Under the pieces are notes generated by a model. The model was given only the letters and a program-made list of their open reading frames with translations, searched no databases and was not told the origin of the DNA. Made by a program: the position numbers and the translations under genes. Shown here one piece after another: positions 8,308 through 17,558 of a DNA stretch of 64,000 nt (within the stretch, counting starts at the first letter, position 1; each line of letters opens with the position of its first letter). The stretch comes from Actinomycetes bacterium (lineage in GTDB: Bacteria; Actinomycetota; Actinomycetes; Actinomycetales; Dermatophilaceae), in contig JAKPEG010000225.1 in the NCBI GenBank assembly GCA_029552065.1, positions 19,709 through 83,708 on the forward strand, read 5' to 3'.

Positions 8308-9396
8308 ATGACCACACCGGCGGATCGGGTGCGCGAACTCGTCGTGCGCAGCGGCATGAGCCAAGGGGACTACGCGCTGTCTATCGGGCTCGACCCAACA
8401 AAGCTGTCCAAATCGCTGTCGGGAGCTCGACGCTTCTCGTCGCTCGACCTTGCCCGGATCGCCGAGCGCTCCCAGGTGACCGTCGACTGGCTGCTCACCG
8501 GGGCCGAGACGCCGCTGGCCACGGCGGCTCGGGCCTCGCGGGGCAGCTCCACCGAGCTCGCGCTCGCCGAGGCAGGTCGCATCGTCGAGCTGAGGGAGTC
8601 CGCGGCTCGACTGGGCTATCACCAGCCGTGGGCTCCCGTGCCGTCGCGGTCCGAGGCCCGCCGAGCAGTCTCGACCGGAGTCGCTCTGGCAGGTGAGGCG
8701 CTTGCCCGGCTCTCGGCGATGGATCTTGATCCCGTGGTTCTGGATCTGGCGATTGTGGTCGAGAAGGCATTCGGGGTGGACGTCGCCATCACGTCACTCG
8801 GCGACGGCTTTGACGGTCTCGCCGTCGCGACCGATGGAGTCAAGCTCATCCTAGCCGCGCTCACCCCTGTCGCCTTTCGGCTGCGGTTCACCATCGCTCA
8901 CGAATTGGGTCACCTTCTTGCCGGTGACGATCAGGGGGTGCATCTCGACCAGGACGTCTACGCGCGCGGAGACAACTCGGAGCGCAGGGCGAATGCGTTC
9001 GCCGCCGTCTTCCTCATGCCCGAGCCGATCCTGCGCGCCCGGGTCGTGCGCGGGTTCGACCAGGCTGGCTTCGCGGCACTGGCCGTCAGCCTGATGGTCT
9101 CGCCCTCGGCACTTGCCTTCCGGCTGCGTGAGCTGCGCCTCATCGATTCAGGGGCCGCGGCTGCGTGGCAGGGGATGTCGGCTGCGCAGGCTGCCCGGCT
9201 CGCCGGCGCGGCCGAGGCGATGGCCGCAGCGACGGCATACTCCACCGAACCGCGTCGCCCCGGTCTGCTGGCCCGTGACCTGTTTGCCGCCTATCTCGAC
9301 GAACGGACGACGCTGCGGCCCTATGCCAACCTGCTGGGAGTCGACACGGTGACGCTGCGAGCCGAGCTCGAGCGCAGCCGCGAGGTGTCCGGCTGA
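8308..9396 (+). CDS. XRE-family regulator fused to ImmA/IrrE-type metallopeptidase
   Basis: 362 aa. Residues about 5-65 form an XRE helix-turn-helix (GMSQGDYALSIGLDPTKLSK, then the recognition helix region and VTVDWLLTG). Residues about 140-300 form an ImmA/IrrE (COG2856) domain with zinc motif HELGH at 198-202 and the following SERRANAFAAVFLMP. Proteins of this design repress their own operon and are inactivated or activated by cleavage of a partner repressor. The start sits five bases after the palindrome, supporting autoregulation. A GTG at 8302 is a possible alternative start. The next gene begins one base after the stop. Likely the control or antitoxin part of the following PIN protein. 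Confidence 0.88.
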   Translation: MTTPADRVRELVVRSGMSQGDYALSIGLDPTKLSKSLSGARRFSSLDLARIAERSQVTVDWLLTGAETPLATAARASRGSSTELALAEAGRIVELRESAARLGYHQPWAPVPSRSEARRAVSTGVALAGEALARLSAMDLDPVVLDLAIVVEKAFGVDVAITSLGDGFDGLAVATDGVKLILAALTPVAFRLRFTIAHELGHLLAGDDQGVHLDQDVYARGDNSERRANAFAAVFLMPEPILRARVVRGFDQAGFAALAVSLMVSPSALAFRLRELRLIDSGAAAAWQGMSAAQAARLAGAAEAMAAATAYSTEPRRPGLLARDLFAAYLDERTTLRPYANLLGVDTVTLRAELERSREVSG

Positions 9397-9397
9397 C

Positions 9398-9937
9398 ATG
9401 AGCGCCGCGGTCTTCCCCGACAACACGGTCCTGTGCAATTTCGCGGCCGTGCAGCGGTTGGACCTTCTCGAGGGGGCGCTCAGAGGCCGGGGCCGATGGA
9501 CTGAGGCCGTCGCCGACGAAGTGACACGCTCAGCGGCATTCCTGCCCGACCTGGCCACGATCTCGATCCGTGGGTGGCTCGGCGAGGCGATCGAGATCGA
9601 TGACGAGATCGCCATCGCACGAATCGAGCATCTTCGTGTCGACGTCTTCGGTGGGACCGTCAGCGCCCCGCTCAAGCATCTGGGGGAAGCCCAAACGTGC
9701 TACCTGCTCAAGGAAGATCCGGGCTGGGCTGGCGCCTGGTGGGTCAGCGATGATCGTGACGCCCTCGAGTTTGCCCGCCGACAAGGCATCACCACGCGGG
9801 AGACAGTCGACCTGGTGGCCGGGCTGGTGGCCGATCGGGAACTGACCGCGAGACAAGCCATGGAGCTCCTTCGTGCGATGGTTGCCGCTGGCCGGGTTCT
9901 GCGTTTGCCGGCGAGCGTCGGTGAGCTTCAGCGCTGA
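9398..9937 (+). CDS. PIN-domain-like ribonuclease/toxin
   Basis: 179 aa, starting one base after the XRE/ImmA stop, so co-translated with it. Acidic residues sit where PIN catalytic residues are expected: D8 in FPDNTVLCNF, E41 in VADEV, E97 in LGEAQT and D118/D119 in VSDDRDAL. PIN proteins cut RNA and commonly serve as toxins of toxin-antitoxin pairs. Pairing with an ImmA-type regulator instead of a VapB-type antitoxin is less usual. Catalytic assignment rests on spacing of these residues; I cannot align it here. Function inferred: RNA cleavage under control of the upstream regulator. Confidence 0.75.
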   Translation: MSAAVFPDNTVLCNFAAVQRLDLLEGALRGRGRWTEAVADEVTRSAAFLPDLATISIRGWLGEAIEIDDEIAIARIEHLRVDVFGGTVSAPLKHLGEAQTCYLLKEDPGWAGAWWVSDDRDALEFARRQGITTRETVDLVAGLVADRELTARQAMELLRAMVAAGRVLRLPASVGELQR

Positions 9938-10263
9938 AGGCATGCCGGCGCCGGGACAAACGTGTGGCTTGACGGCCCGGTGGACGCGGACGCGGTCGGC
10001 GGTGCGGACAGTCACCTGGGTGACGATCCGGGGACCGTGACCAAGTTCGGCGAGCGCTGGCGAAGTCGAGCGGTCCGCCGCCGAGGAGCGTGGTGTCGGC
10101 GCTCTCGTCGATCGCGCAGGAGCGTCCGCCGGCGGCGACCACCATTCACCCTCCCGCAGGCCCGACCCACGAGCGCCGCCACTCAACGGCAGTGGCGGCG
10201 GTATTCGACAGTGCCCTGAGGGCGGGCAGGGCGTCGCCGCGGGCCGCATGTGAGGATGGAGCC
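9938..10263. other. 326-bp gap before ftsY, possible decayed minus-strand coding sequence
   Basis: No intact gene is supported. Reading the minus strand gives two protein-like stretches in different frames: CAIDESADTTLLGGGPLDFA (about 10050-10120), then ELGHGPRIVTQVTVRTADRV (about 9980-10045). This would fit a frameshifted remnant of a gene, but I do not recognise it. No clear promoter for ftsY is visible; the ftsY Shine-Dalgarno is at its right edge. Confidence 0.3.
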
Positions 10264-11481
10264 ATGTTCGAGCAGGTCTGGCAGTGGGTCGTTCTTGTTG
10301 CCGTCATCGCCCTCGTGGGGGTCGGTGCGGTCGTCGGCTTGGTGCGCGGGCGCGCCGGGCGCACGGCGACCCTGCCACCGCCGGCGAGGACTCCCGGCTC
10401 GACCGGCACCGGGCTGCCGTCGGGCGGCGCCGGGGGAGGCGACGGCGGCGGGGTCGCGACCCTGCCCGGCGGGCCGGTCACGACGACACCCGGGGAGGCC
10501 GCCGCCGACACGGGGACCCTGCCCGCGGAGCCCGAGGCACCGGCATACGAGAAGCCGGAGAGCGCACGCGGGCGACTCGCGCGGCTGCGCGCCCGACTGG
10601 CCCGGAGCAACACCGCGCTCGGCAAGGGGCTGCTCGCGCTGCTGTCCCGCGGGCACCTCGACGACGCCGCGTGGGAGGACGTCGAGGACACCCTGCTGCT
10701 CGCCGACCTCGGGCCCGAGGCGACCGGCGAGCTCGTCGCCTCGCTCAAGACCCAGGTGAAGGTCGAGGGGAGCACCGACGAGGCGCAGGTCCGCAGCTGG
10801 CTACGGGAGGACCTGCTGCGCCTGGTCGACCCGGGCATGGACCGGCGGATCGCCTCGAGCCGGGTGCAGGGGCGGCCTGCGGTCGTCCTCGTCGTCGGCG
10901 TCAACGGCACCGGCAAGACGACGACCGTCGGCAAGCTCGCGCGCGTCCTCGTCGCCGAGGACCGCGACGTCGTGCTCGGGGCGGCCGACACCTTCCGGGC
11001 CGCGGCCGCCGACCAGCTCGCGACCTGGGGCGACCGGGTCGGGGTCCCGACCATCCGCTCCGAACGCGAGGGGGCCGACCCGGCCGCCGTCGCCTACGAC
11101 GCGGTGAAGGCGGCCGCCGAGATCGAGGCCGACGTCGTGCTCATCGACACGGCCGGCCGGCTGCACACGAAGACCAACCTCATGGACGAGCTCGGCAAGG
11201 TCAAGCGGGTGATCGAGAAGCTCAGCCCGATCGACGAGGTGCTGCTCGTCCTGGACGCGACGACCGGTCAGAACGGTCTCGAGCAGGCCCGGGTCTTCGG
11301 CCAGGCCGTCGACGTCACCGGCATCGTGCTCACCAAGCTCGACGGCACCGCCAAGGGCGGGATCGTCGTCGCGGTCCAGCGCAAGCTCGGCGTGCCGGTC
11401 AAGCTCGTCGGGCTGGGCGAGGGCCCCGACGACCTGGCGCCCTTCGACCCGGCGGCCTTCGTCGACGCGCTCCTGGACTGA
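10264..11481 (+). CDS. ftsY: Signal recognition particle receptor FtsY
   Basis: 405 aa from ATG 10264 with GAGG seven bases upstream; an open frame extends upstream but has no credible start. An N-terminal transmembrane helix (residues about 5-28) is followed by a Gly/Pro-rich linker to about residue 100, then the NG domain: G1 GVNGTGKTTT near 212, G3 DTAGR near 294, G4 TKLDGTAKGG near 357. FtsY docks the SRP-ribosome complex at the membrane and partners with Ffh, encoded 4.4 kb downstream. N-terminal membrane anchoring is typical of actinobacterial FtsY. Confidence 0.97.
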   Translation: MFEQVWQWVVLVAVIALVGVGAVVGLVRGRAGRTATLPPPARTPGSTGTGLPSGGAGGGDGGGVATLPGGPVTTTPGEAAADTGTLPAEPEAPAYEKPESARGRLARLRARLARSNTALGKGLLALLSRGHLDDAAWEDVEDTLLLADLGPEATGELVASLKTQVKVEGSTDEAQVRSWLREDLLRLVDPGMDRRIASSRVQGRPAVVLVVGVNGTGKTTTVGKLARVLVAEDRDVVLGAADTFRAAAADQLATWGDRVGVPTIRSEREGADPAAVAYDAVKAAAEIEADVVLIDTAGRLHTKTNLMDELGKVKRVIEKLSPIDEVLLVLDATTGQNGLEQARVFGQAVDVTGIVLTKLDGTAKGGIVVAVQRKLGVPVKLVGLGEGPDDLAPFDPAAFVDALLD

Positions 11482-11522
11482 CCCGGCATACCGGCATACC
11501 GGCCGCGCGCGCCCGAGCGGCG

Positions 11523-11569
11523 GAAACGCGATCCTTACCTGCGGGCGGGCCCGATAACACGCCCGTAAC
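11523..11569 (+). promoter_or_regulatory. Candidate GlnR-type sites upstream of amt
   Basis: ATAAC-N6-GTAAC at 11554-11569 matches the gTnAC-N6-GnAAC arrangement described for actinobacterial GlnR. A second pair of half-sites, GAAAC-N6-CTTAC, lies at 11523-11538. Both half-site pairs have the 11-bp period expected for tandem binding. The location, 47-93 bp before amt of an amt-glnK-glnD operon, is where nitrogen control is known in related bacteria. No glnR gene is in the window. Confidence 0.5.
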
Positions 11570-11615
11570 ACGCTCAGGCCTTCCCGGAAACGCCGTCCGG
11601 TCATCGTGTGGAGTC

Positions 11616-13351
<1,736 letters not shown>

Positions 13352-13478
13352 GGCCGATCACCATCCTCGTCCGGCACCGCGGGGACCGGGCATGGGGCGG
13401 GCCACCCACGAGAGGTCTGCCCTCGGCTGCCAGACCGCCCTCAGCCGAGGGCCCGACGAGCAAGGAAGACCGCATCGC

Positions 13479-15848
13479 ATGTCCGACGTCACACAACGGC
13501 GGCTCGACCTGGCCGGCACCCGCAGCTTCGCCGCTGCGGGCGCCGGCCCGGCGCGTCGGGCCGCCCTCGCCGACTTCGCCCGGGAGTGGCTGGGCCAGCG
13601 GTGGACCGAGGCCAGCGCCGACCGGGCCACTCCGGGTCTGGCCCTCGCGGCGGTGGGCAGCATCGCCCGAGGCGACGCCGGTCCGCTCAGCGACTACGAC
13701 CTCGTCCTGCTCCACGAGGGTCGGGGGACCAACCAGAAGACCCTCGACGCTTTCGCCGACCGGCTCTGGTATCCCATGTGGGACGCCGGCATCAAGATCG
13801 ACCACTCGGTCCGCACGGTCGCCCAGTGCCGCCAGGTGGCCCAGGCCGACCTCTCCGCGGCGATCGGCCTGCTCGACCTCACCTGGATCGCCGGCGACGA
13901 ACAGGTGGTAAGTGCGGCCCGCTCCACCGTGGCCCACGACTGGCGGGCCAACGCCCGCAAACGCCTGCCGGAGGTGCTCGAGGCGGTGACCGCGCGGCAT
14001 ACCCGGATGGGGGACGCCGCCCACCTCATCGAGCCGGACCTCAAGGAGGCCCGCGGCGGCCTGCGCGACATGACCATCCTGCGTGCGCTCACGGCCGCGT
14101 GGCTCGCCGACCGGCCGCACGGTGAGGTCGACGCGGCATACCTGCGGATCCTCGACGTGCGCGACGCGGTCCACGTCGTCACGGGCCGGGCCCGCGACCG
14201 GCTGGGCCGCGAGGACCACGACGCGGTCGCCGCGCTGCTGGGCTACGACGAGACCGACCGGATGCTCACCGACCTGTCCCACGCGGCGCGGGTCGTCGCC
14301 TATGCGCTCGACGGCACGCTCCGGCGCGCCTCCCAGTCCCAACGGGCAAGGTTGCTCCGTGCCGGCCCGCGTCGGCCGACGCTCGAACCGTTGGGTTACG
14401 GGCTGTTCCGGCACGACGGCGAGGTCGTCCTCGGCGCGGGGGTGGACCCGCGCAACAACCCGCTGCTCGCCCTGCGGGCCGCTCTCGTGGCCGCCCGCGA
14501 GAGTATGCCGCTCGCCCCCGCCACGCTCGCCAACCTCGCCGCAGGCTGCCCGCCCCTGCCTCAGCCGTGGCCGGCCGACGCACTCGCGCTCTTCACCGAC
14601 CTGCTCGCCGCCGGCCCAGGCCTGGTCGGGGTGTGGGAGGGCCTGGACCTCGCGGGGATCGTCGAGCAGTGGATCCCCGAATGGCAGGACGTGCGCAGCC
14701 GGCCGCAGCACAACGCCGTTCACCGGCACACCGTCGACCGGCACTCGATCGAGGCCGTCGTCGTCGCCGGCGGACTCGTCCGCGACGTCCACCGACCCGA
14801 CCTGCTCCTGTTGGCCGCACTCCTGCACGACATCGGCAAGGTCGCCGGGGCCGCCGACCACGCCGAGGTCGGCGCGCCGGTGGCCGACCGGATCCTGCGC
14901 CGGCTCGGGGTGGCCGACGCGGACCGGACCCTCGTCGTGCGCCTCGTCCGCGAGCACCTCACCCTCGTCGAGCTCGCCACCCGCCGCGACCCGCACGATC
15001 CGGGCACGCACGCGACCCTCGCCGAGGCCGTCGACGACTCACTCGAGACCCTCACGCTGCTGCGGGCCCTCACCGAGGCCGACGCGGTCGCCGCCGGTCC
15101 GGCCGCCTGGACCGACTGGCGGGCGCAACTCGTCGGGCGGCTCACCCAGGAGGCCCGGCGCCGGCTCACCGTCACTCCGTCGGCGCTCGAGGACGACCTC
15201 GCGCTCCCGCTCGAGGTCGACCGAGCGCTCGGCGAGCGTGTCCGCGAGGGTCATCCGGTCGTGCGCGTCGAGAGTCTCGGCACGGCATACCGGGTGCTCG
15301 TCGTCGAACGCGACCGGCTCGGCCTCTTCGCCGACGTCGCGGGCCTGCTGGCCACCGAGGGCCTGGTCGTGCGCTCGGCGATCCTGCGCACGGTCGAGGG
15401 CCTCGCGATCGACGAATGGCACGTGGACGCCCCCCGCGGGGACGCTCCCGACCCGGCCGCGCTGGCCCGCGGGCTGAGCCGGCTCGCGGCCGGCGACCAG
15501 GCACCGCTGGCCCAGCTGCAGCGCCGGGAGGCGGCGGCCGCGTCGACCCGCGGCAGCAGCGGCTTCCGCGGCGTCACCCGGGCGATGCTCGTCACGGGTG
15601 CCTCGAGCACGGCCACGGTCCTCGAACTGCGGGCCGGCGACCGGCCCGGGCTCTTGTTCACCCTCGGGCGGACCCTCGCGCGCGAGCGGGTCTCCGTGCG
15701 CAGTGCCCACATCGCCACCCACGCCGGCCAGGCCGTCGACACCTTCTATCTCACCGACGTCCGAGGCGGGCTGCTCGAACCGGCCGCCGTGGGCCGGCTC
15801 ATCACCGGGCTCATCGACGCCGCCGACGTGCGGCTGCGCGACGACTGA
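13479..15848 (+). CDS. glnD: PII nucleotidyltransferase GlnD
   Basis: 789 aa from ATG 13479 with AAGGA upstream. Domains in order: nucleotidyltransferase with GSIARGDAGPLSDYDL near residue 60 (GS and DxD metal residues present), a helical linker, an HD domain with LLAALLHDIGKV near residue 447, and two ACT domains near 602-640 (VVERDRLGLFADVAGLL) and 712-780 (GDRPGLLFTLGRTLA). It senses glutamine through the ACT domains, modifies Tyr51 of GlnK and removes the group through the HD domain. Length and domain order match actinobacterial GlnD. Confidence 0.95.
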   Translation: MSDVTQRRLDLAGTRSFAAAGAGPARRAALADFAREWLGQRWTEASADRATPGLALAAVGSIARGDAGPLSDYDLVLLHEGRGTNQKTLDAFADRLWYPMWDAGIKIDHSVRTVAQCRQVAQADLSAAIGLLDLTWIAGDEQVVSAARSTVAHDWRANARKRLPEVLEAVTARHTRMGDAAHLIEPDLKEARGGLRDMTILRALTAAWLADRPHGEVDAAYLRILDVRDAVHVVTGRARDRLGREDHDAVAALLGYDETDRMLTDLSHAARVVAYALDGTLRRASQSQRARLLRAGPRRPTLEPLGYGLFRHDGEVVLGAGVDPRNNPLLALRAALVAARESMPLAPATLANLAAGCPPLPQPWPADALALFTDLLAAGPGLVGVWEGLDLAGIVEQWIPEWQDVRSRPQHNAVHRHTVDRHSIEAVVVAGGLVRDVHRPDLLLLAALLHDIGKVAGAADHAEVGAPVADRILRRLGVADADRTLVVRLVREHLTLVELATRRDPHDPGTHATLAEAVDDSLETLTLLRALTEADAVAAGPAAWTDWRAQLVGRLTQEARRRLTVTPSALEDDLALPLEVDRALGERVREGHPVVRVESLGTAYRVLVVERDRLGLFADVAGLLATEGLVVRSAILRTVEGLAIDEWHVDAPRGDAPDPAALARGLSRLAAGDQAPLAQLQRREAAAASTRGSSGFRGVTRAMLVTGASSTATVLELRAGDRPGLLFTLGRTLARERVSVRSAHIATHAGQAVDTFYLTDVRGGLLEPAAVGRLITGLIDAADVRLRDD

Positions 15849-15893
15849 GGCGGGCGCGGCACCGGCCGATCGGCCCGTATGCCGTGCGAAAGG

Positions 15894-15899
15894 TAGTGT
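15894..15899 (+). promoter_or_regulatory. Candidate -10 box for leaderless ffh transcript
   Basis: TAGTGT ends six bases before GTG 15906, placing the expected transcription start at or next to the start codon. A GTATGCCG word lies nine bases upstream (15877-15884). No convincing -35 box is seen. Confidence 0.45.
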
Positions 15900-15905
15900 T
15901 TGCGG

Positions 15906-17498
15906 GTGTTCAACAACCTGTCCGACCGGCTGACCGCGACCTTCCGCAACCTGCGGGGCAAGGGCCGGCTGTCCGAGCACGACATCAACACGACGCTGCG
16001 CGACATCCGGCTGGCGCTGCTCGAGGCCGACGTCGCCCTTCCGGTCGTCAAGACCTTCGTCGCCTCGGTTCGTGAGCGGGCGCTGGGCTCGGAGGTGAGC
16101 CAGGCGCTCAACCCCGGCCAACAGATCGTGAAGATCGTCAACGAGGAGCTCGTCGCGATCCTGGGCGGGCAGACCCGCGGGCTGGCCCTGGCCAAGAACC
16201 CGCCGACGGTCATCATGCTCGCCGGCCTGCAGGGGTCGGGCAAGACGACCCTCGCCGGCAAGCTCGGGCGCTGGCTCAAGGAGCAGGGCCACACCCCGGT
16301 GCTCGTCGCCGCCGACCTCCAGCGACCCAACGCCGTCACCCAGCTCGAGGTCGTCGGTGAGCGTGCCGGGGTGCCGGTCTTCGCGCCCGAGCGCGGCAAC
16401 ATCGCCGGGCATGACGCGGTCGGGTCGACCGGTGAGGGCACCCGCTCCTACGGCGACCCGGTGCAGGTGGCCGACGACGGGATCCAGTACGCGATCTCCA
16501 AGCTCTACGACGTCGTCATCGTCGACACCGCAGGCCGGCTCGCGGTCGACGCCGACCTGATGGACCAGGCCAAGCGGATCCGTGCGACGATCCGGCCGGA
16601 CGAGGTCCTCTTCGTCGTCGACGCGATGATCGGCCAGGCGGCGGTCGACACGGCGCTGGCCTTCCAACACGGGGTCGGCTTCACCGGGGTCGTCCTGTCC
16701 AAGCTCGACGGTGACGCGCGCGGTGGCGCGGCCCTGTCGATCGCCCAGGTGACCGGGCGGCCGATCCTGTTCTCCTCGATCGGCGAGGGGGTCGCCGACT
16801 TCGAGGTCTTCCACCCCGACCGGATGGCCTCGCGCATCCTCGACATGGGTGACGTCCTCACCCTCATCGAGAAGGCCGAGCGGGCCTTCGACAAGCGCCA
16901 GGCCGACGAGATGGCGCGCAAGTTCCTCGCCGAGGAGGACTTCACCTTCGAGGACTTCCTCGAGCAGATGTCCGCGATCAAACGGATGGGCAACTTCAAA
17001 TCGATGCTCGGGATGATGCCGGGCATGCAGCAGATGCGCGCCCAGCTCGACGCCTTCGACGAGCGGGAGTTCGACCGGGTCGAGGCGATGGTCCGCTCGA
17101 TGACCCCGTTCGAGCGCACCCACCCCAAGGTGATCAACGGTTCGCGCCGTCAGCGGATCGCCCGTGGTTCGGGCATGCAGGTGAGCGACGTCAACCAGTT
17201 GCTCGAACGCTTCGGCCAGGCCCAGAAGATGATGAAGTCCCTCGCCCGGGGCGGCGGCGCCGGCCTGCCCGGGATGCCGGGCATCCGCAAGGCCAAGCCG
17301 GTCGCCAGTCGCAAGAAGGCCAAGAGCGGCAACCCGGCCAAGCGTGCCGCCGAGGAGCGCGCGATCGCCGACCGCGCCGCCACCGCGCGCCAGGACGCCG
17401 CCGGGTCGGCCTTCGGTATGCCGCCCGGTGCCGGCACCGACGCGCCTTTCGACGCCGGCTCCCTGCCGCCCGGCTTCGACAAGTTCCTCGGCCGCTAG
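15906..17498 (+). CDS. ffh: Signal recognition particle protein Ffh
   Basis: 530 aa. GTG 15906 gives the usual N-terminus VFNNLSDRLTATFRNLRG; a TTG at 15900 is possible but less likely. NG domain: GLQGSGKTTLAGKL near residue 108, DTAGR near 207, SKLDGDARGGAAL near 250. The Met-rich M domain (MGNFKSMLGMMPGMQQM, then GSRRQRIARGSG) binds 4.5S RNA and signal peptides. The C-terminus has a Lys-rich then Gly/Pro-rich tail. A -10-like TAGTGT ends six bases before the start, so the mRNA may be leaderless. In related genomes ffh lies close to rpsP; here 22 kb separate them. Confidence 0.97.
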   Translation: MFNNLSDRLTATFRNLRGKGRLSEHDINTTLRDIRLALLEADVALPVVKTFVASVRERALGSEVSQALNPGQQIVKIVNEELVAILGGQTRGLALAKNPPTVIMLAGLQGSGKTTLAGKLGRWLKEQGHTPVLVAADLQRPNAVTQLEVVGERAGVPVFAPERGNIAGHDAVGSTGEGTRSYGDPVQVADDGIQYAISKLYDVVIVDTAGRLAVDADLMDQAKRIRATIRPDEVLFVVDAMIGQAAVDTALAFQHGVGFTGVVLSKLDGDARGGAALSIAQVTGRPILFSSIGEGVADFEVFHPDRMASRILDMGDVLTLIEKAERAFDKRQADEMARKFLAEEDFTFEDFLEQMSAIKRMGNFKSMLGMMPGMQQMRAQLDAFDEREFDRVEAMVRSMTPFERTHPKVINGSRRQRIARGSGMQVSDVNQLLERFGQAQKMMKSLARGGGAGLPGMPGIRKAKPVASRKKAKSGNPAKRAAEERAIADRAATARQDAAGSAFGMPPGAGTDAPFDAGSLPPGFDKFLGR

Positions 17499-17508
17499 CC
17501 CGACGGGC

Positions 17509-17537
17509 TGCCGCCGATCGACTCTGTCACGGCGGCA
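17509..17537. terminator. Hairpin between convergent ffh and beta-oxidation gene
   Basis: TGCCGCC at 17509-17515 pairs with GGCGGCA at 17531-17537 across a 15-base loop, in the 60-bp gap between convergent stops. There is no U-tract, as is common in high-GC actinobacteria. It could end transcription from both sides. Confidence 0.4.
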
Positions 17538-17558
17538 CCACCCGGGCAGGTGCGTACC

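Noticed and set aside
10090..10263. N-terminal extension of FtsY
   Set aside because: The in-frame extension has no family character, and ATG 10264 has GAGG and begins the expected membrane helix.
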